A stretch of 64,000 bases of DNA. It comes from Prochlorococcus sp. AG-402-M23 (GTDB taxonomy: Bacteria; Cyanobacteriota; Cyanobacteriia; PCC-6307; Cyanobiaceae). How positions within the stretch are numbered: the stretch's first letter is position 1; each line of letters begins with the position of its first letter. Where the stretch lies: contig QCIR01000004.1 of assembly GCA_003216575.1 (NCBI GenBank), forward strand, positions 1-64,000, in the 5' to 3' direction. The notes under the pieces are model-generated. The model did not search any database. It was not told the origin of the DNA and saw only the letters and a program-made list of their open reading frames with translations. Below, piece by piece: positions 34,403 to 44,513 of this stretch. The position numbers and the translations under genes are program-made.

Positions 34403-35068
34403 TTAGTCTCCAAGTCTTCTTAAGATGTTGCTGTAAGCCTGGAAAATTAAATCTAATTCATCAGATCTTCCATGTTTTGCCAGGATGCCTTTTGCTCCAG
34501 CATCAAGTCCAAATAAAAAATTTCTATCTTCATTATTTTGTACATAGCTTTGAATCCACCCTACACATACATAACGTTCACCATCTTTGACTTCAGCAAC
34601 AGAATGTAGTTGAGTGCTCGGATAAATTATTATTTCTCCAGCGGATAGTTTTATTTTTTCAGTTTTTTTCATTGTCTGAATACATAATTCACCTCCTTTA
34701 TAGTCTTCTGGCTTATTTAAAAATAACGTAAAAGATAGATCACTTCTACCTGAGGGCATGTAAGGATTATCAATGTGTGTTCCATAACCATTACCAGCTT
34801 GGGATTGAGTAAACATGACTCCATGGATAAGGCTAGGTAATGTAAAACTTTTCAGAAGAGGATTTGATATGATTTTATTAACAACAATATCTCTAAGATC
34901 ATTTGATAAATTTGAATTCTTATCTAATTGAAAATTAGATTTAATTTTTGCAGCATGACTTCCTGCAGTTTTTTTGCCATCTTGCCATAAGGATTGCTCT
35001 GCTTTTAATTTGTGAAGTATATCAAGAACTTCTGATTCATCGATCAGAGAATGAGTTAAATATTCCAT
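34403..35068 (-). CDS. PKHD-type Fe(II)/2-oxoglutarate dioxygenase
   Basis: A 221-residue hydroxylase of the YbiX/PiuC family. The iron ligands are H98 and D100 (THID) and H155 (QLHSVAEV), and R165 is positioned to bind 2-oxoglutarate. Family members are often linked to iron uptake. Here the gene is divergent from the iron-binding protein gene at 35214 with a 145-base shared spacer, so coregulation by iron is a natural guess, although I see no clean Fur box between them. The substrate is unknown. Confidence 0.93.
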   Translation of the reverse strand: MEYLTHSLIDESEVLDILHKLKAEQSLWQDGKKTAGSHAAKIKSNFQLDKNSNLSNDLRDIVVNKIISNPLLKSFTLPSLIHGVMFTQSQAGNGYGTHIDNPYMPSGRSDLSFTLFLNKPEDYKGGELCIQTMKKTEKIKLSAGEIIIYPSTQLHSVAEVKDGERYVCVGWIQSYVQNNEDRNFLFGLDAGAKGILAKHGRSDELDLIFQAYSNILRRLGD

Positions 35069-35213
35069 CCTGAATATCTATAACATAAGTACTATCTTAA
35101 AGTATGAATAAGATATCAATTTATACTTCAATGCGTATCAAAGTTGCGAAGCTATATTCATCTGTGTCTTCTTGTCTAGTCTATAAAAAGATATTAATCC
35201 TTTCCCTAGATTA

Positions 35214-36239
35214 ATGAATTTAATTAAGCGTCTTTTTACTTCAGTAATAGCAGGTGGTCTATTAGTTTCTTCAAGTTTTAATCATGTAAAGGCCTCTGAA
35301 AGAGAAGTAAGGATTTACTCAGGTAGGCATTACAACACTGATAAACAAATTTACAAGAAATTCGCTGAGGAGACTGGAATAAAAATTCGTTTGATTGAGG
35401 CTACAGGTATTTCTCTAGTTGAAAGATTGAAAAGGGAAAGAGCAAATTCTAAAGCCGATGTGATTCTTCTTGTTGATGCGGCTCGAATTAGCAATGCTGC
35501 CAAAAGTGGTCTTCTTCAGTCATATAGATCTTCCAAATTAGATAAAAATGTTCCAGCGGAATATAGAGATCCTCAAGCGAGATGGTATGCCTTAACAAGA
35601 AGGGTGAGAGTCATGGTTGCCAATCCAAAGAAAGTTGATATAAATTCAATCAAAGATTATTCAGATCTTGCTAATCCTTCTTTGGAAGGTCTCGTCTGTG
35701 TAAGAAAAAGGAGCAGTCCATACAATCAATCTTTAGTCGCTAATCAAATTGTCAATAAAGGAGAAGCCCAAACTAAAGAGTGGTTGAAAGGGATGATTTC
35801 AAATATTTCTCAGCCTTTTTTTCCTGGTGATATTGGTGTTATAAGAGCTGTTGCTCAAGGTCAATGTGGAGTAGGTATTGTTAATCACTACTATGTTTCA
35901 AGAATGCTTGCAGGTGTCAATGGCAGAAAAGATCAAAGGTTGGCTAAAAAGGTAAAGGTTCTTACTCCTAATCCTGCTCATGTGAATGTCAGTGCAGGTG
36001 GAATTGCTAAATATGCTGAAAACAAAGAAGAAGCTATTCAACTTTTGGAGTATCTTGCTTCTCCTGCTGGGAGCAGTGGGTTAGCTGGCCCAACATTTGA
36101 ACACCCTTTAGTTGGTTTTAATAAGACCGATGAGGTTTCACAATTTGGAGGATTTACTCCTGATAATGTGACCATTGATCAATTAGGAGCAAATAATAAA
36201 AAAGCAATACAGCTTATGAGAAAGGCCGGTTGGGATTAA
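35214..36239 (+). CDS. futA: Iron ABC transporter substrate-binding protein
   Basis: Periplasmic iron-binding protein of the FutA/IdiA family, which carries ferric iron to its ABC permease. The 341 residues begin with a signal peptide (1-27). The mature protein starts with EVRIYSGRHYNTDKQIYKKF, the usual FutA start, whose tyrosines take part in iron binding along with two C-terminal tyrosines near 225-226 (NHYYVSRML). The permease genes (futB, futC) are not in the window. Confidence 0.93.
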   Translation: MNLIKRLFTSVIAGGLLVSSSFNHVKASEREVRIYSGRHYNTDKQIYKKFAEETGIKIRLIEATGISLVERLKRERANSKADVILLVDAARISNAAKSGLLQSYRSSKLDKNVPAEYRDPQARWYALTRRVRVMVANPKKVDINSIKDYSDLANPSLEGLVCVRKRSSPYNQSLVANQIVNKGEAQTKEWLKGMISNISQPFFPGDIGVIRAVAQGQCGVGIVNHYYVSRMLAGVNGRKDQRLAKKVKVLTPNPAHVNVSAGGIAKYAENKEEAIQLLEYLASPAGSSGLAGPTFEHPLVGFNKTDEVSQFGGFTPDNVTIDQLGANNKKAIQLMRKAGWD

Positions 36240-36313
36240 ACAATTAAGAATTAGATTTTTAATTCTGATTATTCTTAAGTGTAAAGAGAAGATTGCCTTA
36301 AACTAACTTCTAG

Positions 36314-36400
36314 GGAGAGGTGGCTGAGTGGTCGAAAGCGAACGACTCGAAATCGTTTGATAGCTAAAACTATCCGTGGGTTCGAATCCCACCCTCTCCG
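36314..36400 (+). tRNA. tRNA-Ser (anticodon CGA)
   Basis: An 87-base cloverleaf with a long variable arm, as class II tRNA-Ser has. The acceptor is GGAGAGG/CCTCTCC with discriminator G, the anticodon stem AACGA/TCGTT surrounds loop CTCGAAA (anticodon CGA), and the T-arm is GTGGG with TTCGAAT. It reads UCG codons. The 3' CCA is not encoded. Confidence 0.97.
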
Positions 36401-36497
36401 TATTGACTAGAAGTTACTTTTTTCTTACATATTTTCTTGAACACTTTTAAACTGACTGTATTGAATATGCTTAAAATAAAGAAGAGGTGGAAATCAT

Positions 36498-37139
36498 TTG
36501 AAAAAATCAGAAGAGCCTTCATCTTTTTATTATGAAGCAATTAACTTGATTGATTTAGATGATTATAATGGGGCTATTAATTCTATTAAAAAGAATATTG
36601 ATATTCTTGAAAACCTAGATGATATTGCTTTAGCATATTTAAATTGTGGTTTCTTGAATGATAAGTTAGGAAAAAATGTATCTGCTATAGATGACTTCTC
36701 AAAGTCAATTTTTTTTGAATCTAAAATAGATATTATTAAACAAAGATCTAAAGACATTTCATTTAGTGGTAGAAGTAACTCTAGATATAAAACAGGAGAT
36801 TATCAGGGAGCAATAGATGATAAAAGAAAAGCTAAAAAAATTAGATTATTGGAAATTGGTGAATCCAATGAATTAGATAATACTAAAATAGACTATAAAA
36901 ATATTTTGTTAGGTACATTTAAAAAAATTGATCTAGAACCTAAATATAATGCTCTGATTAAAGTTTCGGAAATACGAAAAAGTAAATATGATTTAATTGC
37001 AGATTATAAAAAAGTGATTAGTGAGAAGAGAAAAGAGGAGGTAATAAATAAATTAGAGGTTATTAGTGAATCAAAGTATAAAATAGGAGATTATAAAGGT
37101 TCAATTAAAGCTATTAGAAGAGCAGAGAAATATTATTGA
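36498..37139 (+). CDS. TPR-like repeat protein, unknown
   Basis: A 213-residue soluble protein starting with TTG behind a GAGGTGG ribosome-binding site. Two or three TPR-like helical pairs are visible (SFYYEAINLIDLDDYNGAIN, LAYLNCGFLNDKLGKN), and the segments AIDDKRKAKKIR and SIKAIRRAEKYY repeat a similar Asp-Tyr-(Q/K)-Gly-(A/S)-Ile pattern (DYQGAIDD, DYKGSIKA). The partner is unknown. Composition is AT-rich. Confidence 0.7.
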   Translation: MKKSEEPSSFYYEAINLIDLDDYNGAINSIKKNIDILENLDDIALAYLNCGFLNDKLGKNVSAIDDFSKSIFFESKIDIIKQRSKDISFSGRSNSRYKTGDYQGAIDDKRKAKKIRLLEIGESNELDNTKIDYKNILLGTFKKIDLEPKYNALIKVSEIRKSKYDLIADYKKVISEKRKEEVINKLEVISESKYKIGDYKGSIKAIRRAEKYY

Positions 37140-37166
37140 TTATCAAAAAGCTGGATTTATTTGTTT

Positions 37167-37400
37167 TTACCAATAAGGATCACTAAAAAATTCAATATTT
37201 AGTTCCTTTTTATCCGGTACTGTTGCAATACATGCACGGACTACTTCACCATTAACTTCTATTTCGCAAGCTCCACAGCTTCCTCCTAGACATCCAGTGG
37301 GGATCTCGACATCAGCATCATGGGCAGCTTTTAACCAATCAACTCCAGGAGAGCAATTGCTTGATTTTTTATTAGGCCAGTTTATTTTCACAGTATTCAT
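37167..37400 (-). CDS. Small [2Fe-2S] ferredoxin with CoxS-like spacing
   Basis: A 77-residue ferredoxin with cysteines at 37, 42, 45 and 57 (CX4CX2CX11C). The first three are as in plant-type ferredoxins, but the fourth is only 12 residues on, as in the small subunit of CO dehydrogenase/CoxS-type proteins, not about 30 residues as in photosynthetic ferredoxins. It follows cobQ by 8 bases on the same strand, which suggests a role with cobalamin synthesis or a neighbouring redox step; this is inference. Confidence 0.85.
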   Translation of the reverse strand: MNTVKINWPNKKSSNCSPGVDWLKAAHDADVEIPTGCLGGSCGACEIEVNGEVVRACIATVPDKKELNIEFFSDPYW

Positions 37401-37408
37401 TATTTAAA

Positions 37409-38923
37409 TCATTTGATTAAAATATCTATATTTATATTTTTTTCGAAGGCATCAGTTAATAAATCTAATAATCTTTCTCTTTTATCACTATTGTTTTCTT
37501 CATCAATTTTCAAATGGTTTAATCCCTTTTTCTGTCTTATTTTATTGATCCATTGTCTTCGCCATTCATCATTTTCAAAAATTCCATGTAAATAAGTTCC
37601 TCCAATAAAGCTTTTATCTTTTTTTTCTATTACCCACCCTAAAGAACTGTTTTTAAATAGAGAAATAATTTCGGAATCTTTATTATTGATCAAATCACTT
37701 TCCCCGTAATGCATTTCAAACCCCTTTATATTCTGAGAAACTGGCCATGAAACTTTTGCTTCTCTTTGTGAGGTGTGCTTGATTTCTCCAAAAGTTGTTT
37801 TGATTGGAAGAAGGTTCATCCCCACATTTGAAGATGCACGTATTTCATTAATACTTTCCTGCCTATGTGGATCTTCTAATGATTTTCCTAGCATTTGCAA
37901 TCCTCCACATATGCCAAAAATATTCCCCCCATTTTTGGCATAATTTTTTATTTGAGTGCTCAAACCAGCTTTATTTAAACTCTCTAAATCTTTAATCGTT
38001 TGTTTGCTTCCAGGAATTATTAATACATCTGGTTTACCTAGGTCTTGCCCCGGTTCAATCCATCGCATTTGAATACTTGAATCGCTAAAGAAAGGATCTA
38101 AGTCAGAAAAATTGCTGATTCTAGGTAATTTTATTATTGCTATTTCAATTTCTGCGCTTTGATTTATTTGTTTCCTTTCAAGTAAGTCAAGGGAATCTTC
38201 AGGTGGGAAAATCTCTTTTAGCCACGGTAATATCCCTAAAACTGGGATTCCTGTTTCTTTTTCTATCCATGTGACGCCTGATTCGAATAAGGCTTTGTCA
38301 CCTCTGAATCTATTAATAATTATTCCTTTAACTAATTTTTTTTCATCAGGTTTCATTAATGCAATTGTTCCAATGATTTGAGCAAAAACGCCTCCTCTTT
38401 CAATATCTGCTACTAAAATACAATTTGCATTTAGAAATTTTGCTAATTTCAAATTTGTAAGATCTTTATCTTGCAAATTCACTTCTACGGGACTTCCAGC
38501 CCCTTCAAGAATCAGTCTTCCGTCGGTTTTACTCTTTAATAATATTTCTAGGCCTTTTTTAATAGCCTCCCAGCCTGAATCGAACCAGTCTTCGTAATAA
38601 TTGATTGCTCTGCTAGTGCCGACACTTTTGCCTAGATGAATTACTTCACTTGTACAATCACCTTTTGGCTTTAGAAGTACAGGATTCATTTCAGCACTTG
38701 GCTCTAAGCCTGCAGACCAGGATTGAAGCGCTTGAGAATATGCCATCTCTCTTCCCTTCGTATCAACCCAGGCGTTATTGCTCATGTTTTGGCCCTTGAA
38801 AGGTATTGGCTGTTCCCCTTTCCTTTTTAAGCATCGACAAATAGCAGTAGCTATGAGAGTTTTACCTGCGCCACTTGAGGTTCCTAAAACCATTAGTGGA
38901 GTCCTTTTTAGATCTATGTTCAT
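37409..38923 (-). CDS. cobQ: Cobyric acid synthase
   Basis: ATP- and glutamine-dependent amidotransferase that amidates adenosylcobyrinic acid a,c-diamide to adenosylcobyric acid in cobalamin synthesis. The 504 residues carry the P-loop-like GTSSGAGKT near the N-terminus and the class I glutaminase half with the nucleophile loop GICGGLQMLG near 340 and the TYLHGIFEN histidine segment. The ATG at 38923 overlaps the preceding stop by four bases; an ATG at 38950 would add nine residues. Confidence 0.96.
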   Translation of the reverse strand: MNIDLKRTPLMVLGTSSGAGKTLIATAICRCLKRKGEQPIPFKGQNMSNNAWVDTKGREMAYSQALQSWSAGLEPSAEMNPVLLKPKGDCTSEVIHLGKSVGTSRAINYYEDWFDSGWEAIKKGLEILLKSKTDGRLILEGAGSPVEVNLQDKDLTNLKLAKFLNANCILVADIERGGVFAQIIGTIALMKPDEKKLVKGIIINRFRGDKALFESGVTWIEKETGIPVLGILPWLKEIFPPEDSLDLLERKQINQSAEIEIAIIKLPRISNFSDLDPFFSDSSIQMRWIEPGQDLGKPDVLIIPGSKQTIKDLESLNKAGLSTQIKNYAKNGGNIFGICGGLQMLGKSLEDPHRQESINEIRASSNVGMNLLPIKTTFGEIKHTSQREAKVSWPVSQNIKGFEMHYGESDLINNKDSEIISLFKNSSLGWVIEKKDKSFIGGTYLHGIFENDEWRRQWINKIRQKKGLNHLKIDEENNSDKRERLLDLLTDAFEKNINIDILIK

Positions 38924-39294
38924 CTCGGTGATAATTGATACTTTAGGCATTTAATTAATTTTTTTATAAGCGATAATCTTTTAGTAAATAAATCTGCATG
39001 GCTTTCTAGTACTTTTCTTCCTGTTGGTGTAATACGAACTTTTGAAGTAAGCCCTTGGCCATCAACTTCCCTTCTTAATACACCAATTTTAATTAATTTA
39101 AGAAATTCATTCTCTATGAATAAAGAACTATTGATAAACATAAATTCTTGTCTCAAATATTTTGATTTATTTTCAAAAACATCTTGAGCACTAAGACTCT
39201 CTTTTTGAACACTTTGAAAAAGAAATAAGTTAAAGGGACAATTCCTAATCCCTTTCTTTGCTCTTATAAAGATTTTTTGGTCAATCAGCAACAT
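38920..39294 (-). CDS. Npun_F0494-like small protein
   Basis: A 124-residue protein with an N-terminal segment with Arg-rich and Cys/Pro (IRNCPFNLFLF), a middle of two helices, and a C-terminal winged-helix-like stretch (LLKIGVLRREVDGQGLTSKV, then RITPTGRKVL). This matches my memory of the cyanobacterial Npun_F0494 family, which is often next to cobQ. A regulatory winged helix is possible. It is translationally coupled to cobQ through ATGA. Confidence 0.65.
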   Translation of the reverse strand: MLLIDQKIFIRAKKGIRNCPFNLFLFQSVQKESLSAQDVFENKSKYLRQEFMFINSSLFIENEFLKLIKIGVLRREVDGQGLTSKVRITPTGRKVLESHADLFTKRLSLIKKLIKCLKYQLSPR

Positions 39295-39365
39295 TTAATT
39301 AAAAGGATTTATTTTTTAAATAGAAGATCAATAATGATCGTAAGTATTAAAAAATTTAGTTTTCT

Positions 39366-40001
39366 ATGTTTGTGCTTGCCTCTGCATCCAAAGCACGTCA
39401 AAAATTACTTGATCAAATAGCTTTGAGACACAAAGTTATTGTAAGTGATTTTGATGAGACACAGCTTCAGGAACCAGATCCAATTTTGAAGGTAAAATTA
39501 TTAGCCAAGGGTAAAGCTGACAGTGCATTAAAAAAGTTGATAGAAGAAAATCATGCCTTAAATACTTATCAAGCTTTATTAGGCTGTGATTCTTTGTTTG
39601 AGTTTAAGGGGGAAATTTTCGAAAAGCCAATTAATAAAGAGCAATTGATATCTAGATGGCAAAGAATGTCAGGTCAATCTGGTTTCTTACATACTGGTCA
39701 CTATTTGATTTCGTTGGATAATTCTAAATCAGATATAAAAAGTATTTCACTTGATCAAAGTTGTGAAGGAGTTGTGAGCACAAAAATTGAATTTATGAAT
39801 TTATCCAATTTTGAAATTAATAAATATGCTTCAACTTCAGAACCATACAATTGTGCAGGAGGCTTTGCAATTGAGGGAAATGGAGGACTTTTTATTAAAA
39901 AAATAGATGGATGTTTTAGCAATGTTATTGGTCTTAGCTTACCTTGGTTAAAAAATAATTTAGAAAAATTTGGTTTATCTCGCTTGCTTTTAGATAGATA
40001 A
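39366..40001 (+). CDS. Maf-type nucleoside triphosphate pyrophosphatase
   Basis: Hydrolyses non-canonical or excess nucleoside triphosphates to monophosphates. The 211 residues start with the family's LASASKARQKLLDQI, followed by DFDETQL, the LGCDSLFEFKGEIFEKP metal-binding stretch and the YNCAGGFAIEGNGGLFI segment. It is longer than the bacterial core Maf (about 190). It is convergent with psbC, with a shared terminator between. Confidence 0.93.
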   Translation: MFVLASASKARQKLLDQIALRHKVIVSDFDETQLQEPDPILKVKLLAKGKADSALKKLIEENHALNTYQALLGCDSLFEFKGEIFEKPINKEQLISRWQRMSGQSGFLHTGHYLISLDNSKSDIKSISLDQSCEGVVSTKIEFMNLSNFEINKYASTSEPYNCAGGFAIEGNGGLFIKKIDGCFSNVIGLSLPWLKNNLEKFGLSRLLLDR

Positions 40002-40031
40002 ATAATATTAAGGTCAAATATTTTTAACCAT

Positions 40032-40063
40032 AAAAAAAGCCCTCTGAAAAGAGGGCTTTTTTT
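40032..40063. terminator. Bidirectional terminator between maf-type gene and psbC
   Basis: AAAAAAAGCCCTCT and AGAGGGCTTTTTTT pair around a GAAA loop. A and T runs on both sides let it stop transcription from both strands. It is 30 bases after the maf-type gene's stop and 15 bases after the psbC stop. Confidence 0.93.
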
Positions 40064-40077
40064 ATTAGTTCTAGAAT

Positions 40078-41460
40078 TTAATCCAGATCAGGCATTGAAA
40101 GAGCAGGCTCTTGTGAACGACTGATACCTTTTTCAAATCCAGCTGCAGCGGCTCTTGCGCGTCCAGCATGCCAAAGATGACCTACAAAAGTAAACCAACC
40201 AAGGAAGAACTGAGCACCTGCAAGCCATTGACGCAAGTTAACAAAGTTAACTGCATTGGGCTCGGTAATGATTCCACCAACTGAGTTGATAGAAGCGTTA
40301 GGAGCATGTGTCATGTATTCAGCTGCACGACGAACCTGCCAAGGCTGAATATCATTTTGAATTTTATCAAGACTTAATCCATTAGGACCTCTAAGAGGCT
40401 CTAACCATGGACCTCTGAAGTCCCAAAAACGCATTGTCTCTCCACCAAAGATGATTTCTCCTGTAGGAGAGCGCATTAGGTACTTACCTAAACCTGTTGG
40501 TCCCATAGTTGAACCCACATTTGCTCCAATTCGTTGGTCACGAACTAGGAATGTGAAACTTTGGGCCTGAGAGGCTTCAGCGTTTGTTGGGCCGTAGAAC
40601 TCAGAAGGATAAGCAGTGTTGTTGAACCAGATGAAACATGAAGCTACAAAACTAGCCACACAGATTCCACCAAGTGCATAACTTAGAAGTCCTTCACCGT
40701 TCCAGATAAAAGCTCTTCTTGCCCATCCATATGGACCAGTAAAGATATGGAAAAGTCCACCTATTATCTCGATCACACCCAGGTAAACATGTCCTCCGAC
40801 AATATCTTCCATTGAGTTGACACCAACTATCCAACCTTGTCCACCCCATGGGGTTGAAACTAGGTATCCAAAAATAACTCTTGGATCGAGAGTTGGATTA
40901 ATTAGCCTAACTTCTCCTCCACCAGGAGCCCATGTGTCATATGCACCTCCTATGTACATCCAGTTAATGGACCATAGAAGAGCACCAACTCCAAGAACAA
41001 CCAAATGAAAACCAAGAATATTGGTCATTTGATTTTTGTCTCTCCAATCAGTGGAGAAAAATGGGAAATCTTCTTCAAGTTTCTCTGGGCCAGCTAGGGA
41101 GTGGAAAACCCCTCCAAAGCCAAGAATTCCAGATGCAACAAGGTGAATAACACCAGCTATGAAGAATGGCCAAACGTCTGTGACCTCTCCGCCTGGTCCT
41201 ATGCCATATCCAAACATGGCTACATGAGGCATACAAATTAAGCCTTGTTCCCACATGGGTTTATCCATGGTGAAATGACTTACTTCGAAAAGCATCATTG
41301 CGCCAGCCCAGAAGACAATTAGTCCAGCGTGAGCGATATGAGCACCTAATAGTCTTCCAGAGAGGTTGATTAGCCTTGCATTTCCTACATACCAGGCGTA
41401 ACCAGTCTCCTCGAGACTTTGATTAGGAGCTTTAAGTAAACTATTAAAGGGCGTTTCCAC
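40078..41460 (-). CDS. psbC: Photosystem II CP43 chlorophyll-binding protein
   Basis: Inner antenna of photosystem II. It is 460 residues long from the GTG at 41460, which is the usual start of cyanobacterial psbC; an upstream ATG at 41487 inside psbD would give a foreign leader. The protein has six helices with chlorophyll-binding histidines ([44 protein letters not shown]). A large luminal loop between helices 5 and 6 carries the [16 protein letters not shown] segment. It overlaps psbD by 17 bases. Confidence 0.97.
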   Translation of the reverse strand: METPFNSLLKAPNQSLEETGYAWYVGNARLINLSGRLLGAHIAHAGLIVFWAGAMMLFEVSHFTMDKPMWEQGLICMPHVAMFGYGIGPGGEVTDVWPFFIAGVIHLVASGILGFGGVFHSLAGPEKLEEDFPFFSTDWRDKNQMTNILGFHLVVLGVGALLWSINWMYIGGAYDTWAPGGGEVRLINPTLDPRVIFGYLVSTPWGGQGWIVGVNSMEDIVGGHVYLGVIEIIGGLFHIFTGPYGWARRAFIWNGEGLLSYALGGICVASFVASCFIWFNNTAYPSEFYGPTNAEASQAQSFTFLVRDQRIGANVGSTMGPTGLGKYLMRSPTGEIIFGGETMRFWDFRGPWLEPLRGPNGLSLDKIQNDIQPWQVRRAAEYMTHAPNASINSVGGIITEPNAVNFVNLRQWLAGAQFFLGWFTFVGHLWHAGRARAAAAGFEKGISRSQEPALSMPDLD

Positions 41461-42520
41461 GTGGGAGTACCTCCTCAGGGAATACAAAGTTTTCGTGTGG
41501 CTGGTCTACAGAAGACATCCATGCACGCATACCTTCATTAAGAAGGATATTTTTGGTGTAAAAAGTTTCGAATTCAGGATCTTCAGCAGCTCTGATTTCC
41601 TGGCTAACAAAGTCGTAAGCACGAAGGTTAAGAGCTAATCCCACAATTCCTATTGATGCAGCCCACATGCCTGTTACTGGCACAAAGAGCATCAAGAAGT
41701 GAAGGAAACGCTTATTTGAGAATGCAATACCAAAAATCTGACTCCAGAAACGGTTTGCAGTAATAAATGAGTAAGTCTCCTCTTCTTGAACTGGATCGAA
41801 ACCTCTGAAAGTAGTACTCTGATTTTTACCGTCAGAGTAGATACTTGAATCTTCGTAAAGAGTGTTCTGTACTGTTGCACCATGAATAGCGCAAAGTAGG
41901 GCACCTCCAAGAATTCCTGCTACTCCCATCATATGGAATGGGTTAAGAGTAATGTTGTGGAAACCTTGAATAAAAAGAATGAAACGGAATATTGCTGCAA
42001 CTCCAAAAGAAGGAGCGAAGAACCAACTGTGCTGCCCTAAGGGGTAGATAAGGAAGCAAGCAGTAAATACTGCAATAACTGCTGAGAAAGCAAGTGCGTT
42101 ATAAGGACGGATACCAACTAGTCTTGCAATTTCGAACTGACGAAGCATGAAGCCTATAAGACTGAATGCGCCGTGAAGAGCAACGAAATTCCATAGGCCA
42201 CCAAGTTGGAACCAACGTGTTAAATCGCCCTGAGCTTCTGGTCCCCATAGGAATAGAAGACTATGACCCATGGCATCGCCAGGAGTACTTACAGCAGCAG
42301 TGAGGAAATTACATCCCTCTAAATATGAACTGGCTACACCATGGGTGTACCAGGAAGAAACGAAGGTTGTACCTGTGAACCATCCACCAATAGCTAAGAA
42401 AGCTGTAGGGAAGAGAAGTAGTCCAGACCAACCAACAAATACGAATCGGTCGCGCTTTAACCAGTCATCCAGGTTGTCAAACCAACCTCGTTCTGTTGCG
42501 CTTCCAACAGCGATCGTCAT
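41444..42520 (-). CDS. psbD: Photosystem II D2 protein
   Basis: Reaction-centre core subunit that binds the P680 chlorophylls, QA and the non-heme iron. The 358 residues begin [20 protein letters not shown] and end in LPRGNAL, with the histidine ligands in the D-helix ([49 protein letters not shown]). Promoters lie in the 200-base spacer shared with ycf4. The 3' end overlaps psbC, so the two are cotranscribed, as is universal in cyanobacteria and plastids. Confidence 0.99.
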   Translation of the reverse strand: MTIAVGSATERGWFDNLDDWLKRDRFVFVGWSGLLLFPTAFLAIGGWFTGTTFVSSWYTHGVASSYLEGCNFLTAAVSTPGDAMGHSLLFLWGPEAQGDLTRWFQLGGLWNFVALHGAFSLIGFMLRQFEIARLVGIRPYNALAFSAVIAVFTACFLIYPLGQHSWFFAPSFGVAAIFRFILFIQGFHNITLNPFHMMGVAGILGGALLCAIHGATVQNTLYEDSSIYSDGKNQSTTFRGFDPVQEEETYSFITANRFWSQIFGIAFSNKRFLHFLMLFVPVTGMWAASIGIVGLALNLRAYDFVSQEIRAAEDPEFETFYTKNILLNEGMRAWMSSVDQPHENFVFPEEVLPRGNAL

Positions 42521-42720
42521 GGGAGGAGCGTTGCTGAGCTTTTGTATACGTCGGAGACTTTAACAACGATGACGGGGTTTGTGGGTAAATCTTTAACCTG
42601 ATGAAATCCCTTGTATTGAAATGAGATAATATGAGAGTGTTTTATTGATATGTAGTAATTGTCAAAAACTTAGTCCCTATAATGTTTTGAAAGGGATGCC
42701 TGTCCCAATTCCACGAGCTT

Positions 42721-43296
42721 ATGTCATCTGAATCAAATTTAAATCAATCAGAAAAAGAGTTGTCTGATTTGGTTTTAGAACAGAAAATTACAGGTTCCCG
42801 TAAGGTTTCGAACTATTTAGTAGCTTCCATGCTCAGCATTGGAGGAGTTGGATTTTTGTTGGCCTCTTTATCAAGCTATTTTGGAAAAGACTTTTTACCG
42901 CTTGGTAATCCTTCTACCTTGATTTTTGTTCCCCAAGGTTTAGTTATGGGCCTTTATGGAGTTGCAGCTTTTTTGTTGGCTCTTTATTTTTGGAGATTAA
43001 TTAGTATTGATTATGGTTCTGGAGTGAATAGATTTGACAAAAATACAGGTATTTTATCTTTATCTAGAAGAGGATTATTAAAAAATATAGATATTGAAGT
43101 CCCAATTAATGAAATTAAAGCGGTTAAGTTAGAAGTTAGAGAAGGTTTTAATCCTAGAAGAAGAGTCTCTTTGAGAATTAAAGGTAGGAAAGATCTACCT
43201 ATTTCCAGAGTTGGATCTCCTAAACCCTTATTAGAATTAGAAAATGAAGGTGCAGAAATTGCTAGGTTTTTAGAGGTTAATCTTGAGGGACTCTAA
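42721..43296 (+). CDS. ycf4: Photosystem I assembly protein Ycf4
   Basis: Thylakoid protein that assists assembly of photosystem I. The 191 residues contain two close membrane helices (about 30-50 and 75-93) separated by a short loop, then the hydrophilic half with [20 protein letters not shown] and [20 protein letters not shown], which is diagnostic. It is divergent from psbD with a 200-base promoter region. Its last 14 bases overlap the start of the next gene. Confidence 0.95.
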   Translation: MSSESNLNQSEKELSDLVLEQKITGSRKVSNYLVASMLSIGGVGFLLASLSSYFGKDFLPLGNPSTLIFVPQGLVMGLYGVAAFLLALYFWRLISIDYGSGVNRFDKNTGILSLSRRGLLKNIDIEVPINEIKAVKLEVREGFNPRRRVSLRIKGRKDLPISRVGSPKPLLELENEGAEIARFLEVNLEGL

Positions 43297-43984
43297 GAAG
43301 AGAAATATAAGAAATAATATATTAAATTTGAAAAATAGATTATCAAATTCATTAAAGATCCTTTTTGTTATAAACATTTTGTTTAATTTTGGATGTTCAT
43401 CTATAAAGGAAAAAGATGATCTGAATATTTGCTCCACTTCAAAACTACCTTGCATACATTCTACAGAATATGTTTTATTGGAGACTAATAAAGGGAAAAT
43501 TAAACTAGAGCTCTACGGAAAACTAGCCCCTATAACGGTTGGAAACTTTATTGATTATGTTGATAAAGGGGCATATGATAAAACAATTTTTAACAGAGTG
43601 ATTAAAAAACCTTACCCTTTTATAATAAGGGGTGGAGGTAAAAGTTTAATTAAAGGTGAGAATAAGTTTAGAATTAATAAGACTGGAAAAGTAAGACTCA
43701 TTCCATTGGAAATAAAGTTAAAAACAAATAATTTGCCAATCTATGGAAAAAAAATAGATGCATCTAGTCAAAAAAATAATATCGAACTTAAGCATAAAAG
43801 AGCTTATTTATCTATGGATAGATCAAAAAGCATAAATTCTGGAAGTCATCAATTCTATATTTTACTAAAATCTTTGCCAGAACTTGATGGAAGATTTGCG
43901 GTATTTGGAAAAGTTATTAGCGGTATGGAAATAGTTGATTTAATTGAAGAAGATGATTTTATAGTCGAAGCTAAAAGATTATAA
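43283..43984 (+). CDS. Cyclophilin-type peptidyl-prolyl isomerase lipoprotein
   Basis: Accelerates proline cis/trans isomerisation on the outer face of the membrane. The N-terminus has a basic region and the lipobox INILFNFGC (Cys near 34). A cyclophilin domain follows (about 60-233): [69 protein letters not shown] and [20 protein letters not shown]. The start is taken as TTG at 43283; a downstream TTG is possible, so the leader length is uncertain. Confidence 0.88.
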   Translation: MRDSKKRNIRNNILNLKNRLSNSLKILFVINILFNFGCSSIKEKDDLNICSTSKLPCIHSTEYVLLETNKGKIKLELYGKLAPITVGNFIDYVDKGAYDKTIFNRVIKKPYPFIIRGGGKSLIKGENKFRINKTGKVRLIPLEIKLKTNNLPIYGKKIDASSQKNNIELKHKRAYLSMDRSKSINSGSHQFYILLKSLPELDGRFAVFGKVISGMEIVDLIEEDDFIVEAKRL

Positions 43985-43998
43985 CTTTGAAGAAAAAT

Positions 43999-44508
43999 TT
44001 ATTTCTTTGCTTTTAGCATCTCAGTGTTAACTCCTGAGGCCCTTTTAAGAGCGACTTTACCTGTTCTGGCGATCTCTAAAATCCCGTAAGGTTTTAATAG
44101 ATTCTCTAGAGCAACAAGTTTTCCTGGATCCCCAACTACTTCAAGTGTCAATGCATGATCTGAAACGTCCACAACTTTTGCTCTGAAAACTTGAACGAGG
44201 TCTAAAATTTTTCCTCTATTTTCAGATGATGCTGATACTTTCAAGAGCATTAATTCTCTTTCCACAGCGGGTAAAGTTGTTAAATCAAGAACCTCTAAAA
44301 TATTTATTAATTTGTTTAGCTGTTTAGTCATTTGTTGAAGTGTTGATTCGTCTCCCTGTACAACCATAGTTAATCTTGATATGCCTTTGGCTTCTGCAGG
44401 GCCAACAGCCAAGCTATCAATATTGAATCCTCTTCGAGCAAAAAGACCTGCAATTCTGCTTAATGCCCCTGATTCGTCTTCGACTAAAACTGAAAGTGTG
44501 TGCTTCAT
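43999..44508 (-). CDS. ilvN: Acetolactate synthase small (regulatory) subunit
   Basis: ACT-domain regulatory subunit of acetohydroxyacid synthase that gives valine feedback. The 169 residues start [20 protein letters not shown], followed by [19 protein letters not shown], a second ACT-like half ([20 protein letters not shown]) and the [19 protein letters not shown] end. The large subunit ilvB is elsewhere. It is cotranscribed with the hydrolase gene upstream, whose stop is 5 bases before this start. Confidence 0.96.
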   Translation of the reverse strand: MKHTLSVLVEDESGALSRIAGLFARRGFNIDSLAVGPAEAKGISRLTMVVQGDESTLQQMTKQLNKLINILEVLDLTTLPAVERELMLLKVSASSENRGKILDLVQVFRAKVVDVSDHALTLEVVGDPGKLVALENLLKPYGILEIARTGKVALKRASGVNTEMLKAKK

Positions 44509-44513
44509 ATTGG

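Noticed and set aside
36246-36266. Terminator hairpin behind futA
   Set aside because: AGAATTA and TAATTCT pair, but the stem is all A/T except for one pair and no T-run follows.
40078-41487. psbC start at the upstream ATG
   Set aside because: The upstream ATG would add nine residues out of psbD coding sequence; the GTG at 41460 gives the usual CP43 N-terminus.
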